NCBI RefSeq assembly: GCF_048544455.1
Contig: NC_133537.1
Span: 15,003,541-15,067,540, forward strand
Reading direction: 5' to 3'
Source of the DNA: Silene latifolia
Taxonomy: Eukaryota > Streptophyta > Magnoliopsida > Caryophyllales > Caryophyllaceae
DNA length: 64,000 bases
In this document: piece after piece, positions 11,269-21,449 of the stretch
Numbering within the stretch: position 1 is the stretch's first letter
Layout of the letters: every line of letters starts with the position of its first letter
The notes under the pieces: generated by a model
Databases searched by the model: none
Seen by the model: the letters and a program-made list of their open reading frames with translations, nothing else
What the model was told of the DNA's origin: nothing
Program-made: the position numbers and the translations under genes

Positions 11269-11933
11269 ACAGGAGATGATATCAATGATGAAGAATTTGA
11301 TGATGAGATGGGGTCTTAGTCCCCGAATTGATGGCTTTCTATCCTCCCAATCAATCCAAATGACAAGTATGATTTCTCCCTTTTATCCAAATTTCTCATT
11401 CATGTTTAAATTTTTCGCATGCATTTAGTTGATAAATCATTTAGTTGCATCATATAGGATTGCATTAGATTTCAATTTTGTAATATATTGTCACATTTAG
11501 TAATTGCATTCACTTAGCCTAATTTGCATTGTCATTTCAATTTAGCATATAGAATAGAGCATGCATTGCATTTTCAAAATAAAAACCAACTAAAAATTGA
11601 AAAATGACCAAAAAAAAACCAAAAACATGTTAATTTATTTCACTAATATGCCCTCCCATGTAAATAAATAAGTGTGGGGAGGGCCTAAAAAAAAAACAAA
11701 AACATGCTTTTAATTTGAATTCCCTCCACACATTTATTTCCATTTGGAAGTAATGTAAATAAATAAGTGTGGGGAGGGAGTTCTCATATCAAAAAAAAAA
11801 AAAAACCAAAAATATGTCTTTTTAATTTTTCAAAACCAAAAATCACAAAAATATGTTATTTTCCCTTTGAAAAATCAAAAATCAAAAAAAATATGTTCAT
11901 TTCTTTTCCTTATTCACTCCCTATGCTTTTGTC

Positions 11934-11969
11934 CATTGAGGACAATGTACATCTCAAGTGTGGGGAGGG
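11934..11969 (+). promoter_or_regulatory. Internal hairpin plus polypurine-like module (Athila)
   Basis: CATTG-AGGA-CAATG (11934-11947) is followed eight bases later by AAGTGTGGGGAGGG (11956-11969). The purine tract is the same sequence as the true tract at 14264-14276, so this looks like a second copy of the plus-strand priming module. Confidence 0.6.
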
Positions 11970-14239
11970 AAATATCCACTCTTGTGCATATTTGTTTATA
12001 TTTGTAAATGTTTATAAATTAGAGAAAATGCCTAAAAATCGAAAAATTTCTGAAAAAATCAAAAAAATTGCATTGTATATATATGTTTTGTCTAACCTTT
12101 TGGCTTGGCACATTGACCACTTGAGGCAAAAGGAGCTAGAAGACCGCTTGGTATAATCCTTCATATCCCTTGCTCCTTTTACTATTCTTTCTTTTTGGTA
12201 TCTTTGATATTTTGAAGGAGGATGGGAATTTTGTTGCTTTGGGTGTCTCCTTGGGAGACCGTTTGGAATTTTGGTGTTGATGTGCTGCTAGGTTTAGCCA
12301 ATTTGTTGCACGTTTCATTTCATGTTTGTTTGAATTTCCGCATGCATTTGTTCACATGTAAATACTTGTTGCATTTCTTTCTTTTGCATTGAGTTTGTAA
12401 ATAAGCTTTTAAGGAAGAACATGGTCAAAGGAAGGGAACCAAGTACCCCCATGATGAACTAATGTGCCCAATTGTGCCTTTCCCCTCCTCGTGACTCGCA
12501 CCCGTGGCCTCTTAGTTAGCCGAGGAAGGAGGGCTTGACCAAAGAGTTTAGACCAACCTTGTGAGACCTAGGGCCGTAGACTAGACCTTTGGCTCGACTT
12601 AGCTACTCAAAGGTAAGGGTAGAGCCTCCTAGGGTGGGTACATCCATACCCCGCCCTCATCTAGGTTTGAGAGTAGGCCTCCTCGCGAGGCGTGTCACAT
12701 CACTACGCACAAGTGTGTCGCATCGTCCTTAGATCATGAAATTGCATTACATTTTTGTGCATATGATTTGAAGCAAAAATCAGTTTATATGAACCTCACA
12801 TAGCCAAATAGCCTTGTTTTATTCCCTACATTGTTTCCCTTTTTGATTCACCCCCCTTTGAGCTTAGCCTTTTCATTTGGCAAACCCACTAAAATAGCTA
12901 CATTCCATAACCACCCTTCCTTAATCAAGAATTGGTCGGTTTTTGTAGTTGTGTTGTAGGAGGCGATTTGGGGCATAGTGACGGATAGTATACATCTCCG
13001 TTTGGGTCGGAATTTGGTATGATTTGGCATTTTATATAAATAAGAGGTTTTGAAAAAGGAATGAAAAACAAAATAGAAAAGTGAAAAAAAAAAAAAGGGT
13101 CATGAAAAATCCAAAAAAAAAAAAAAAATGAGTTAGTTGTGTTGTATATATTTGTTTGTTGTCAAGAAAAAGAAAAAGGCAAGCAACACCCCTACTCATC
13201 ATTTAAAGGGGTAGAAAAAGCCGTTGCTAAATAAAAAGGGGCAAATTGATGTTTTTCCAAAATGAGTCGGGTTTACACAATTTTTGCATAACTTGGGAAA
13301 CCGAGTCGTTGTTACGGTGTAGACGTTACCATTTGTTGAAATAAAAGGAGTTTTATCAAATTTTTCCTACTTGAGTTGGGTTTATGCAATTTTTGCATGG
13401 TTTTGGTCATCAATGCTATGTTAGGGCATAGACGTGTCTCATGGTTGCAATAAGAGATGGGATGTGATGTGTCGACGATTCTTGATTTGAACCCCACATG
13501 TCCAAACGGTGCTTGCACCAATCCCGTTTCGACCTTCTCCTTAGCCCCATTGTAACCCTTGCTTCATGTTTTGTGCATTTTTCCCTTTGTTTGCATTTCA
13601 TTGGACATAGGACGGTGTTACACATTAGATTGCGGGCACGTTTTCGCTAGTCGAGTTAGTTGAGTGATTTTGGTTACTTTTTGTCTCAAAAATCACCTTG
13701 TTCTTTCATTGAGTGACGAGTGAAAACCGTGAGGATGTCATTGCCTTGGTCTCCTTAGTCATGGGTCCTTTGGTTGAATCTTGTGTCGGTTTTGTAATTC
13801 TCGGCGGACTTGCCCTTTCTTCCCTTTCCCCGCTCTTGAATTAGTTTCTTGAGCATTGGTCACACAAGGGTTGCTTTTGTCACATTTAGGGGGTTGGCAC
13901 CTCAATTGGCACTCCTGAGACGGTACTCCCGACCGAGACCATGTTTTGTTGCTTGAAAAATCCGACCACTTAGATGAGGAAAGTGGGTCATTTTGTTAGC
14001 TGCATTCTATTTGTTGATTACGTGCTTTCATGATGAATGTGTCAAAAGTTTTGTAGCAAGACCCGACTTGCCTTGCAATAGGGCACTCTCCCCTCATGGG
14101 TGTCAAATTGTGAGTTGAAGGGGCGTTGAGTGCGCTAATACTCGATCGGCTTTAGTAGTAGTTTAGTTGGGTGATGCTTATATTGTGCATCCACTCTCCA
14201 TATCCATCATAATAATGTTTTGTACATTTTGTTTAAGGA

Positions 14240-14278
14240 CTTACTCGGGGACGAGTAAGGTTTAAGTGTGGGGAGGTT
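14240..14278 (+). promoter_or_regulatory. Hairpin and polypurine tract at the 3' LTR (Athila)
   Basis: CTTACTCG-GGGA-CGAGTAAG is a perfect 8-bp stem at 14240-14259. Four bases later comes AAGTGTGGGGAGG (14264-14276), the polypurine tract from which plus-strand DNA would be primed, ending two bases before the LTR TG at 14279. Confidence 0.8.
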
Positions 14279-16337
14279 TGATATACGATTATTTTACTTC
14301 CAATTCCCTCTTTCTTTTATGCATACCGACTCGTATCGAGTCGGTTGCCGTGTGTTTTTCCTTGCATTTTGTGCCCAACACCCGTACTTGTTACCTTGCG
14401 TGTCCTTTTGTAGGAAACGGCCCAAGTATGGAGGAATTGGGGCAAGAAAGGCACCCCATTGCCTTTACATGAAGAAGAGGTGAAGAAATGAAGATCGTGT
14501 GTTTTTGGCAGACGGCCGTGCCGGTCCAACCACCGTGAGAACACACCCTGACCTAATTACTTGAGAAGTTGAAGAGAAGTGAAGAAAGTGCTTTGAGGCG
14601 GCAACCGCCCACCGGTAAAGCACAGCAATTGGCTTTAATTGAAGAAATTGGTGAAAAACAAGCTTGGCCTCGCTGCCGGTAGGAGCACCGGCAGCCGGTC
14701 AACCGGCATTACGCACCTTGAAGAAAAAGAAGAAGTCCTGAAGAAGGTGTTTTGCGTGTAAGGCAAGCAAGAACCGCCCACCGGCAAAACACAAATGCCA
14801 GCTATTTTTAAATCTTGCACGGTTTTACCGGTAGGACCACCGGCTGCCGGTGGACCGGCAAAACACAGCAGCACGGGATTTGGGCTTTTCTTCCTTTTTC
14901 TTCCTAATCTTGTACAAGCCTATAAATACCCCCTCTTAAACCCTTTTGTACACACAACCCTAGATCCAGAATTTTTACCCTTTCAAGCTTTAAACTTTCT
15001 TAATCTCTTTGTTAATCTTTCCTTAATTAGAGAAGTTCTTCAATCAATTAGTGATTGAATTTGGGTTTGTAAGAAGATTGAAGGATTTCCTTCTTTATTA
15101 TTTCTATCCAAATTCCTCTTTCACTATTTTGTTGGTATTAATTCTCTCCCTATTTTCATTTGTTTACATTTTGTTCTTCTTTTATGTTTGTTTGATTGTT
15201 TATGTTAAGATTGTTGGTGTTGTTTGTTTGTTGTTGTTAATTTCATCATTGTTCATCTTTTCATTGTTGATCTTTCCTTTGTTTCTCTTTCTTTTGTTCA
15301 TCCTTGGGTAGTTGTCCTCAAAGACTTAATCTTTGAGTTGATTTGGTTAAAGATTGTGTCTTTAGGTTTAATCACTCTCATTATTAGATTAAATCATCTT
15401 ACCTTACACCCATTGTTAGATTGTTGCATGTTTAGTAGTGAATTTCATCTTCTCACCATGTTTATGACCAAAGTTTCCATCTTTATTGTTTATTTTGCAA
15501 TTAGGATCATGATTAGTGAGTAGTCTTCCACTAGGGCTCGGTTTGACCTAACATGAGTAATTTCATTAGTTGAATTTCATAAAGGCTAATTATTTGGGGA
15601 AATTGGTGAGGGTAGTTTAGAGGAATGACTTGGTTTATGGGTTGACTTTTGGGTAGTGTCGACTTACGACCCTTGACCACCAACGAGAGTTGGTTAGGTT
15701 GTGATTTGGATACCCGAGAATTGACCCTATTGTTGACCTCGGTTGAGACCGAAAGGGAGAACCGGGGTAGGACACCTCTAAATTAGCGTTTGAAATCGAC
15801 CCTCGAGAGAGGGAGTGGGATGACCCGGGAATTGATGGGGCTTAATGACCTTAGCAAATATCGGACTACCTCGGGAAAATGCATGTTTTTGGGGTAGTGG
15901 GGTATTGAGTTAGGGATTCCGACCTTCGAACCCGAGAGGGGGGTTGGTGGGTAGTGCTAGTGTCCTATTTCGAACCCGAGAGGGGGGTCTTAGGCGAATT
16001 AGAGCCGTCACCTCCTCACCTAACTACCCTTGTGATTAGCCTAGAGATTTAACTATGTGGAATTGCGAATTGTTTGGGAAGAACCGAGTCTTAGGCCGTT
16101 TAATCATTTGAATTACAATTTATCCTTCATTCTTGCTTATTTTCCTTACTTTTGTTAAGTTTGCATTTCATTTTGTTTTAGGTAGCATTAGTATAACAAT
16201 CATCATCTTTTATTTTCGACTTAGCTAAACGATCGGATTAGAACAATTAGTAATCTTTTCAACTCCTTGTGGGATCGACCCTTAATAGTGTACAACGATA
16301 AAATCGTGCACTTGCGAGGTATAGCTTGATACCATCA
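14279..16337 (+). repeat. 3' LTR of the Athila element
   Basis: 2059 bp, TGATATACG to ACCATCA, followed by the ATCTC duplication at 16338-16342. TATA box at 14921-14928. Against the 5' LTR I count only about five or six differences in the distal 1.4 kb, but many substitutions and indels between about 14345 and 14850, the palindromic zone. Confidence 0.94.
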
Positions 16338-16342
16338 ATCTC

Positions 16343-17476
16343 TATGACGAATATGCCCTTGTATTAATTCCTCTTGTGGAGTTTAAGTCGGGGGTAATTT
16401 GGTCTTTTTGTATTTAAAGTTGTAGGCTTATAAAAACCCATTTTTGTCGCAGAAGCTGGAGGAGACCTTCACTAGTATTTGACGCAGCCGCACCAAATAG
16501 AAAACAGTAGGAGTAGTTATAGATAGAAAACCATCTTATTTTCCCGGCCTCTTAATTTTTCTTCCCTTACATTAAACTAGTCAATTAATTTGTGCTCAAG
16601 ATTAGTCATTTTTTGTTATTCTCTTTGAAGATCTACTTCCACTTGCCCATTTAATTTAAACTTGGTATATTTCTCTTATTCCCTCTCTTTTACTATGTTC
16701 TTGTTTTTATTTATTATCTTCATAGATCTAGTCTTTAATTTAATTAAAGTTTTAATCTTTGTTGGTTTAATTCATGTTTAATGTTAGTAAGTAGTTTAGT
16801 TAGTATAATTTAATCATGTTAGAGTATAATAATTAGTTAGGGGGAAGAGATTAGTGTATTAAATTGTGATTTCATTTAAAGGATAGTCATTATTATCGTT
16901 AATCGTTGAGTAATTTGTGTTAATTTGTCACTTAGTTGATACTTTAATGTGTTGTGTAACCCTAATAACGATTAGTGTTATTTGACCTTGTTATCGAGTC
17001 GATGTGGGAGACCCGGGACTTGATTAGGCGTATTTAGGATGAGACCGTTTCTTATTATTGTCACGAGAGTGAGTAATAGGGTGGTTCGGCACTTAGTGAC
17101 TCGAGAGAGTATTAAGACCTCATTTTAGCACTTATACTTTGTCGATTAATGAATCTTTAAACCCCATTTAAAACTCAATTTGATACATGAACCCCCTTAA
17201 TCCCCCTAACTCCCTTAATTAGTCATTTTATATCTACTTTCATTGTTTACTTATTAGTTATTCATTCATTTCTTGTTTTAGTTACTTTTAGAATATTTCC
17301 AACATAAATCTCATTATTAATTGGCTAGACTAAAACAAGGACGGAGACTTATACTCAATTCTAACCTCACCATCTCTTGGGACCGACCTCCTTACCCTAC
17401 TACATTTCATTAGTTTGGTATTGAGTTTTTATAAATATTGTTTGATTGGTGGGACCACGACATCCTACTATCAAAT
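16343..17476 (+). mobile_element. Athila-like LTR, right part
   Basis: Continuation of 1-806 after the inserted element. It has its own TATAAAAA near 16430 and an LTR-like end: GGGACCGACC..GGTATTGAG..CTACTATCA resembles GGGATCGACC..AGGTATAGCTTGATACCATCA of the inserted element. After CA at 17476 there is no primer-binding site, so this is a solo LTR or a 3' LTR. The 128 bases to 17604 are unassigned. Confidence 0.6.
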
Positions 17477-18041
17477 ATGCAGTATTCTCATTAAATAACC
17501 CTATTTAATAGTAATCCCGGTACATGCTTCATTTTATCAAAAGAGCTATGACCTAAGCTCTGATGTAAAATCATTACATCAATCTTTTGAGTACAAGTAT
17601 TTGATGTAACACCCCCTCATACCAAGGTACCTTACCAAGGACTACCCTAGCATGAAAGGCTGTTACCATCTCGGTTGCCCGAGGTAAGTATATATCAAAA
17701 GTAACAATCCACAAACACATCTATTAAAGTATAAAGAGTTAGCGATTACATTATCTCAGACCAACTAAAAATAAAAGTACAAGGTCTCAAAACAAATGAA
17801 ATCTAAGACATCTAAACTCATAACAGAGGAAGCTAGACTTGACGTGATGACTCCCCATGACTGTCCCATATCTAACATCTGCATTACCTGTCACAATCTG
17901 CTCACCATCCCCAAATGGATCACCGCAGGTTTTACAAACAACAACACGGGGTCAGTACTACTCAATCAATATAAGACAACAAACAATACAACCAGCTGAT
18001 CATCCTCCATCCCCGGTCTCCCGATCTCACACAGTAACCGA

Positions 18042-18210
18042 CTACACACCGAAGTGTGTAGCCCTGCCAGATTACCCATCGCAACAGGTAATCCTCGCCG
18101 CCAGTGGGTGACCGCAGCCCATCCCCACCTAGTCCAGCTCATCAACGAGCGACTAACAATCCCTGTCCCTTAATGTGCACATCCCCTCCCGTGACGGGTT
18201 CCACGGAGGG
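18042..18210 (-). promoter_or_regulatory. Structured leader hairpins in the Tekay LTR
   Basis: 18042-18061: CTACACAC and its complement GTGTGTAG around a tetraloop that reads TTCG on the minus (RNA) strand. 18184-18193 pairs with 18202-18210 around an eight-base loop; the same place in other copies has different but still complementary arms. Both lie downstream of the TATA box, so they would be in the transcript leader. Confidence 0.6.
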
Positions 18211-18783
18211 CGAACTAGGGTGTGAAGCCACTCCCGCAAGTGACTCCACCACAATCACACACACAGCATCACAGCTGGCACTACACCACAACCGTCACAA
18301 CACAACCACATCAGCACCGTCACCACAACACCCATCCTCCGATGATTAGCAAATATCAACAATTATAAAACATATGCAATCTCAATCGATTAACAGTACT
18401 GAGTAGGGAAAACCCTACCTTTTTGCAATCCGCTTACGCTGCAATCAACCATACAAATGCATAACAATTACCACATCGTCACCTACAACCACAATCATAT
18501 AATTCCAATCACTAACTGTAAAACCCCATTTCCCCCAATTCATGAATAAAGACAAACCCTAGAATTAATCATCAACAACATAGGGGTAAAGACTTACCGG
18601 CGAAATAATGAAAGATTGAATGCGATAGCTACGATGCCACACACACAGAGGAGAGATTTGGGAGTGATTAGAGTGTCGTAGGTTTGATTAGGTTTGCAAA
18701 TGACGTTTTAGAAACTGATTATCGAATATATAATCCCTAATTACTCCCGAATCAAACCGCTGAAATATTATTCGCTGGATAGG

Positions 18784-18932
18784 ATACTCGACCGAGTATA
18801 GAGTATACTCGGCCGAGTATCCTCTACTCGGTCGAGTATTCATCATACTCGGCCGAGTATTCCTTGGCGTGACCAAACAGGACTACACAACCTACACTAC
18901 TCGGCCGAGTAGGCTCTACTCTGATCGAGTAC
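18784..18932 (-). promoter_or_regulatory. ACTCG-CGAGT palindrome array beside the TATA box
   Basis: Six copies of TACTCGnnCGAGTA or a near variant in 150 bp, with cores GACC, GGCC or GGTC. The array starts about 50 bp upstream (in element sense) of the TATA at 18727-18734. Equivalent arrays exist in every other Tekay LTR in the window: 32370-32517, 37504-37653, 59103-59252 and 62067-62210. Confidence 0.8.
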
Positions 18933-19237
18933 AAGCCTAAGAAATCCGTAGTATTACAGTCTTCCCTCCTTAAAAAGAACTTCGTCCCCGAAGTTCCAAC
19001 CCAACTTATAAAACATGGACCCCTAACACTAACTCCACCAACCACTCTTCCTTCCACAACATGGCTCACGATATCGTCTCAACTATAGCATAGCCTCTCA
19101 ATACTAACTCCCTAATACTATTGGATACCCACAACCTAAATGTTGCCAACTCTATCTTAGTTCATAACGCTCACTAACATCCTCAATTACCGAGACAATC
19201 CACCGGACAAGATCAACCATCAAAACGGAATGTTACA

Positions 19238-20357
19238 TTCTACCACCCTTAAAACGAACTTCGTCCTCAAAGTTTACTCACACACATAAACATCCTCACA
19301 CAATCCGTTACTCTCACTCATAAACATCATACTACTACGAGCACTGCCATTACCTGTAATAAAATCGGCAATCACACAAATCCATCCTTATTCTGCACCA
19401 ACACTAAAACTTCCAATTGCAACCTGTATGACCATCGAACTCTCTTGTCGCATCCTACTCCTCTTAAGATAAATGTTACGTCCTCGTAACTCACTAATAC
19501 TAGGTCCTTTGCTATACCTCCCATAATCGTCATTGCTACTGCATGACAACGATAACCCACTATAACCTCAACACCTACAACCATTCCTATATCCAGGACT
19601 CTCTTTCTTTAACAGTTCTCGTGCCTCCAATTATTCTGCATTCCCATAACATATATCATAAAATCCTCAGTATAACCACTACTCCATCTCTTCTACATTA
19701 CCACAACACGACATACTTCTATATACATATACACTCATCTCCACAATCTTATCTCACAATCCTCAAGTGTTACACATACTTACATTAGCTTCTCAAGTTC
19801 ATCTTCTTTATTACCACTACTCCCTTAACTTGACATGATACTAAGTCCCAAAACTCTGTACTCACTGTCCCAATAAAAGGTGCTAAACCACATGTAGTTC
19901 GAGTTCAATACCACACATGCTCCACAAACTCTTGCTACAACTATGTCCACCAATGTCTCATTTAAAACAAGATCAAAAGTACTCCAACAACCTCTCACTA
20001 CTGAGTCCCATTAACATAATATTAATATATCATGACAATAACAAAACCATACCCAACTCTCTTTCATATCCCACTCTACCTCCAATCCGAAGCCGAAACT
20101 GATAAGAAACATTAACAAACAAAACAACACTCGATATGCCAACTCCGACACTAACAGCAAACAACAGTAAACAAACAACATTATGTGGCAACATGAAAAT
20201 ACCCGTATCACCACACGGATTACCGTGCACAGTGCACAAAACCACATCGATAGCCATCACAACTTTTACAATCTCATTACACTGACTCGGCACAACTTCC
20301 TTGACCACAAGACTTTATTAAAACTGCTCTACCAGATCACGACACAACATATTAGAC
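19238..20357 (-). mobile_element. 3' internal segment of the non-autonomous Tekay-like element
   Basis: Non-coding, adjacent to the 3' LTR. It begins with the polypurine tract and the minus-strand hairpin AACTTTG-AGGA-CGAAGTT (19257-19274). It is repeated at 32823-33938 with only scattered differences. No gag or pol similarity is visible on either strand. The copia element interrupts it at 20358-20362. Confidence 0.75.
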
Positions 20358-20362
20358 GGGAT

Positions 20363-21435
20363 TGTTGGAGCTAGTGTCCTCCACAGTTAGTGTGATAACG
20401 TGTATAAATCTCTTATAGGTTCACTGGGTATACTTAGTATTTTATTAGTTGATTAACGTTTACTAATAACGGTTGGTTTGCTAGAAGTTTGACGTTATTA
20501 TCATACTGATGAGTGATGACGGTGATCAACTGGTCCCTAAAGGTCACACCTAAAGGATGTGTTTGAGAGATGTGATTATATGAAAATATAATCACATTGA
20601 TGCCTTATATGACTAAAAGGTTAGTCCATGTATTTGACTAAAAGTTAGTCAATGTGATGATGAGACGATTATTTAATACAATTAAATAATATCAGCTGAG
20701 ACGAATTAATTGTTAATTCGTAAATTGAATATAAACTGTTATATTTAATTAATGTATATAATGTTTGCTTAAACGAATTAAGATGTTAATTCGTAATTAA
20801 ACATAAACGGTTATATTTAATAAGCAAATTATAAATATGCGATATTTATAGTTAATGTATATATTATACGAAATTGTCATAATAAATGAAGACAGACCGG
20901 TATTAATAAATCGACTACAAACTGTTGTGTGTGGACTTATTAATATGTGACGACATAAATGACAATTGAGAAATATACACATATTATACATTTTGATAAC
21001 AACCTAAAATAAGAAGATTTTTCTCCTTATTTGGTTGTAATTCACACGGTTTAAGAAAGAAAAAAAGGAGAAAAATATCTTCCCCATTTCTCTCTTTTGG
21101 ACGGATTAAAGAAGGAAAAAGGGAATCATTTTTCTCACTTGATTTTTGACCTAAAACTCTCTCATCACAAAACCCTAAAAACTACCCTAAAATTATTAGT
21201 AAATTAGAGTTTTCTTTCTAGCAAGAAATAGGCATTTCTCGGAGCATCTTGGGTGCAACGATTAGGAGAATATCGATCTCGATATTTGTTCTTAGACCGA
21301 ATTGCTAGGACCGAAGGTTAATTCTAATCTCTATTCTTTTGTTTATGCAATTTCGTTTATGACTAGTAATTTCATATTTCATAATTTCGTTATAATCCGA
21401 ATTTTTCTTGATGAAATATACCGATATTTCCCACA
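20363..21435 (+). repeat. 5' LTR of the copia element
   Basis: TGTTGGAGC to CCCACA, 1073 bp. It contains a diverged tandem duplication: 20699-20753 and 20772-20825 share GAATTAA..GTTAATTCGTAA..ATAAAC..GTTATATTTAAT. The other LTR differs by a few substitutions and a small deletion near 28337. Confidence 0.94.
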
Positions 21436-21437
21436 AG

Positions 21438-21449
21438 TGGTATCAGAGC
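21438..21449 (+). other. Primer-binding site, initiator-Met tRNA
   Basis: TGGTATCAGAGC starts two bases after the LTR end; it is complementary to the 3' end of plant initiator methionine tRNA, the usual copia primer. Confidence 0.93.

Larger units (their letters stand above)
11269..14278 (+). other. 3-kb non-coding 3' region of the Athila element
   Basis: No credible gene. AT-rich with A-runs (11683-11800, 13080-13130). It holds three purine-tract copies (11670-11683, 11764-11777, 11956-11969), a hairpin at 11934-11947, and a block at 12619-12717 shared with the non-autonomous element at 42596-42693. It ends in the hairpin and polypurine tract before the 3' LTR. ORFs such as 11767-12156 are shadows. 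Confidence 0.7.
807..16337 (+). mobile_element. Full-length Athila-type Ty3/gypsy retrotransposon, frameshifted
   Basis: This 15.5-kb element has LTRs at 807-2868 and 14279-16337, a tRNA-Asp-type primer site, gag, protease, reverse transcriptase, RNase H and integrase in gypsy order, then a third ORF (9595-11268) of the ATHILA type. A 3-kb non-coding tail ends in a purine tract next to the 3' LTR. The LTRs differ at only a handful of sites outside one palindrome-rich zone, so insertion looks recent. Even so, gag-pol carries about four frameshifts (near 3840, 5945, 6325 and 6755), so this copy should not make a full polyprotein unless these are sequencing errors. Confidence 0.93.
17605..19237 (-). 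repeat. Tekay-like LTR, 3' copy of the non-autonomous element
   Basis: On the plus strand it runs TGTAACACCCC to AATGTTACA, 1633 bp, nearly identical to 31188-32822. Minus orientation is shown by the primer site beside the other copy and by the purine tract AAGGGTGGTAGAA on the minus strand (19238-19250) at this LTR's 5' edge. On the minus strand: purine module and hairpin at about 18964-18996, palindromic array 18784-18932, TATA at 18727-18734, then leader hairpins at 18184-18210 and 18042-18061. No coding content. Confidence 0.88.

Noticed and set aside
17796..18349. Overlapping plus-strand ORFs repeated at 31379-31941.
   Set aside because: They lie antisense in the leader part of the Tekay LTR and have no conserved domain; repetition is explained by the LTR.
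18784..18932. The regularly spaced palindromes looked like a CRISPR-type array.
   Set aside because: Repeats are only about 14 bp, spacers are short and irregular, the setting is an LTR promoter, and this is plant nuclear DNA.
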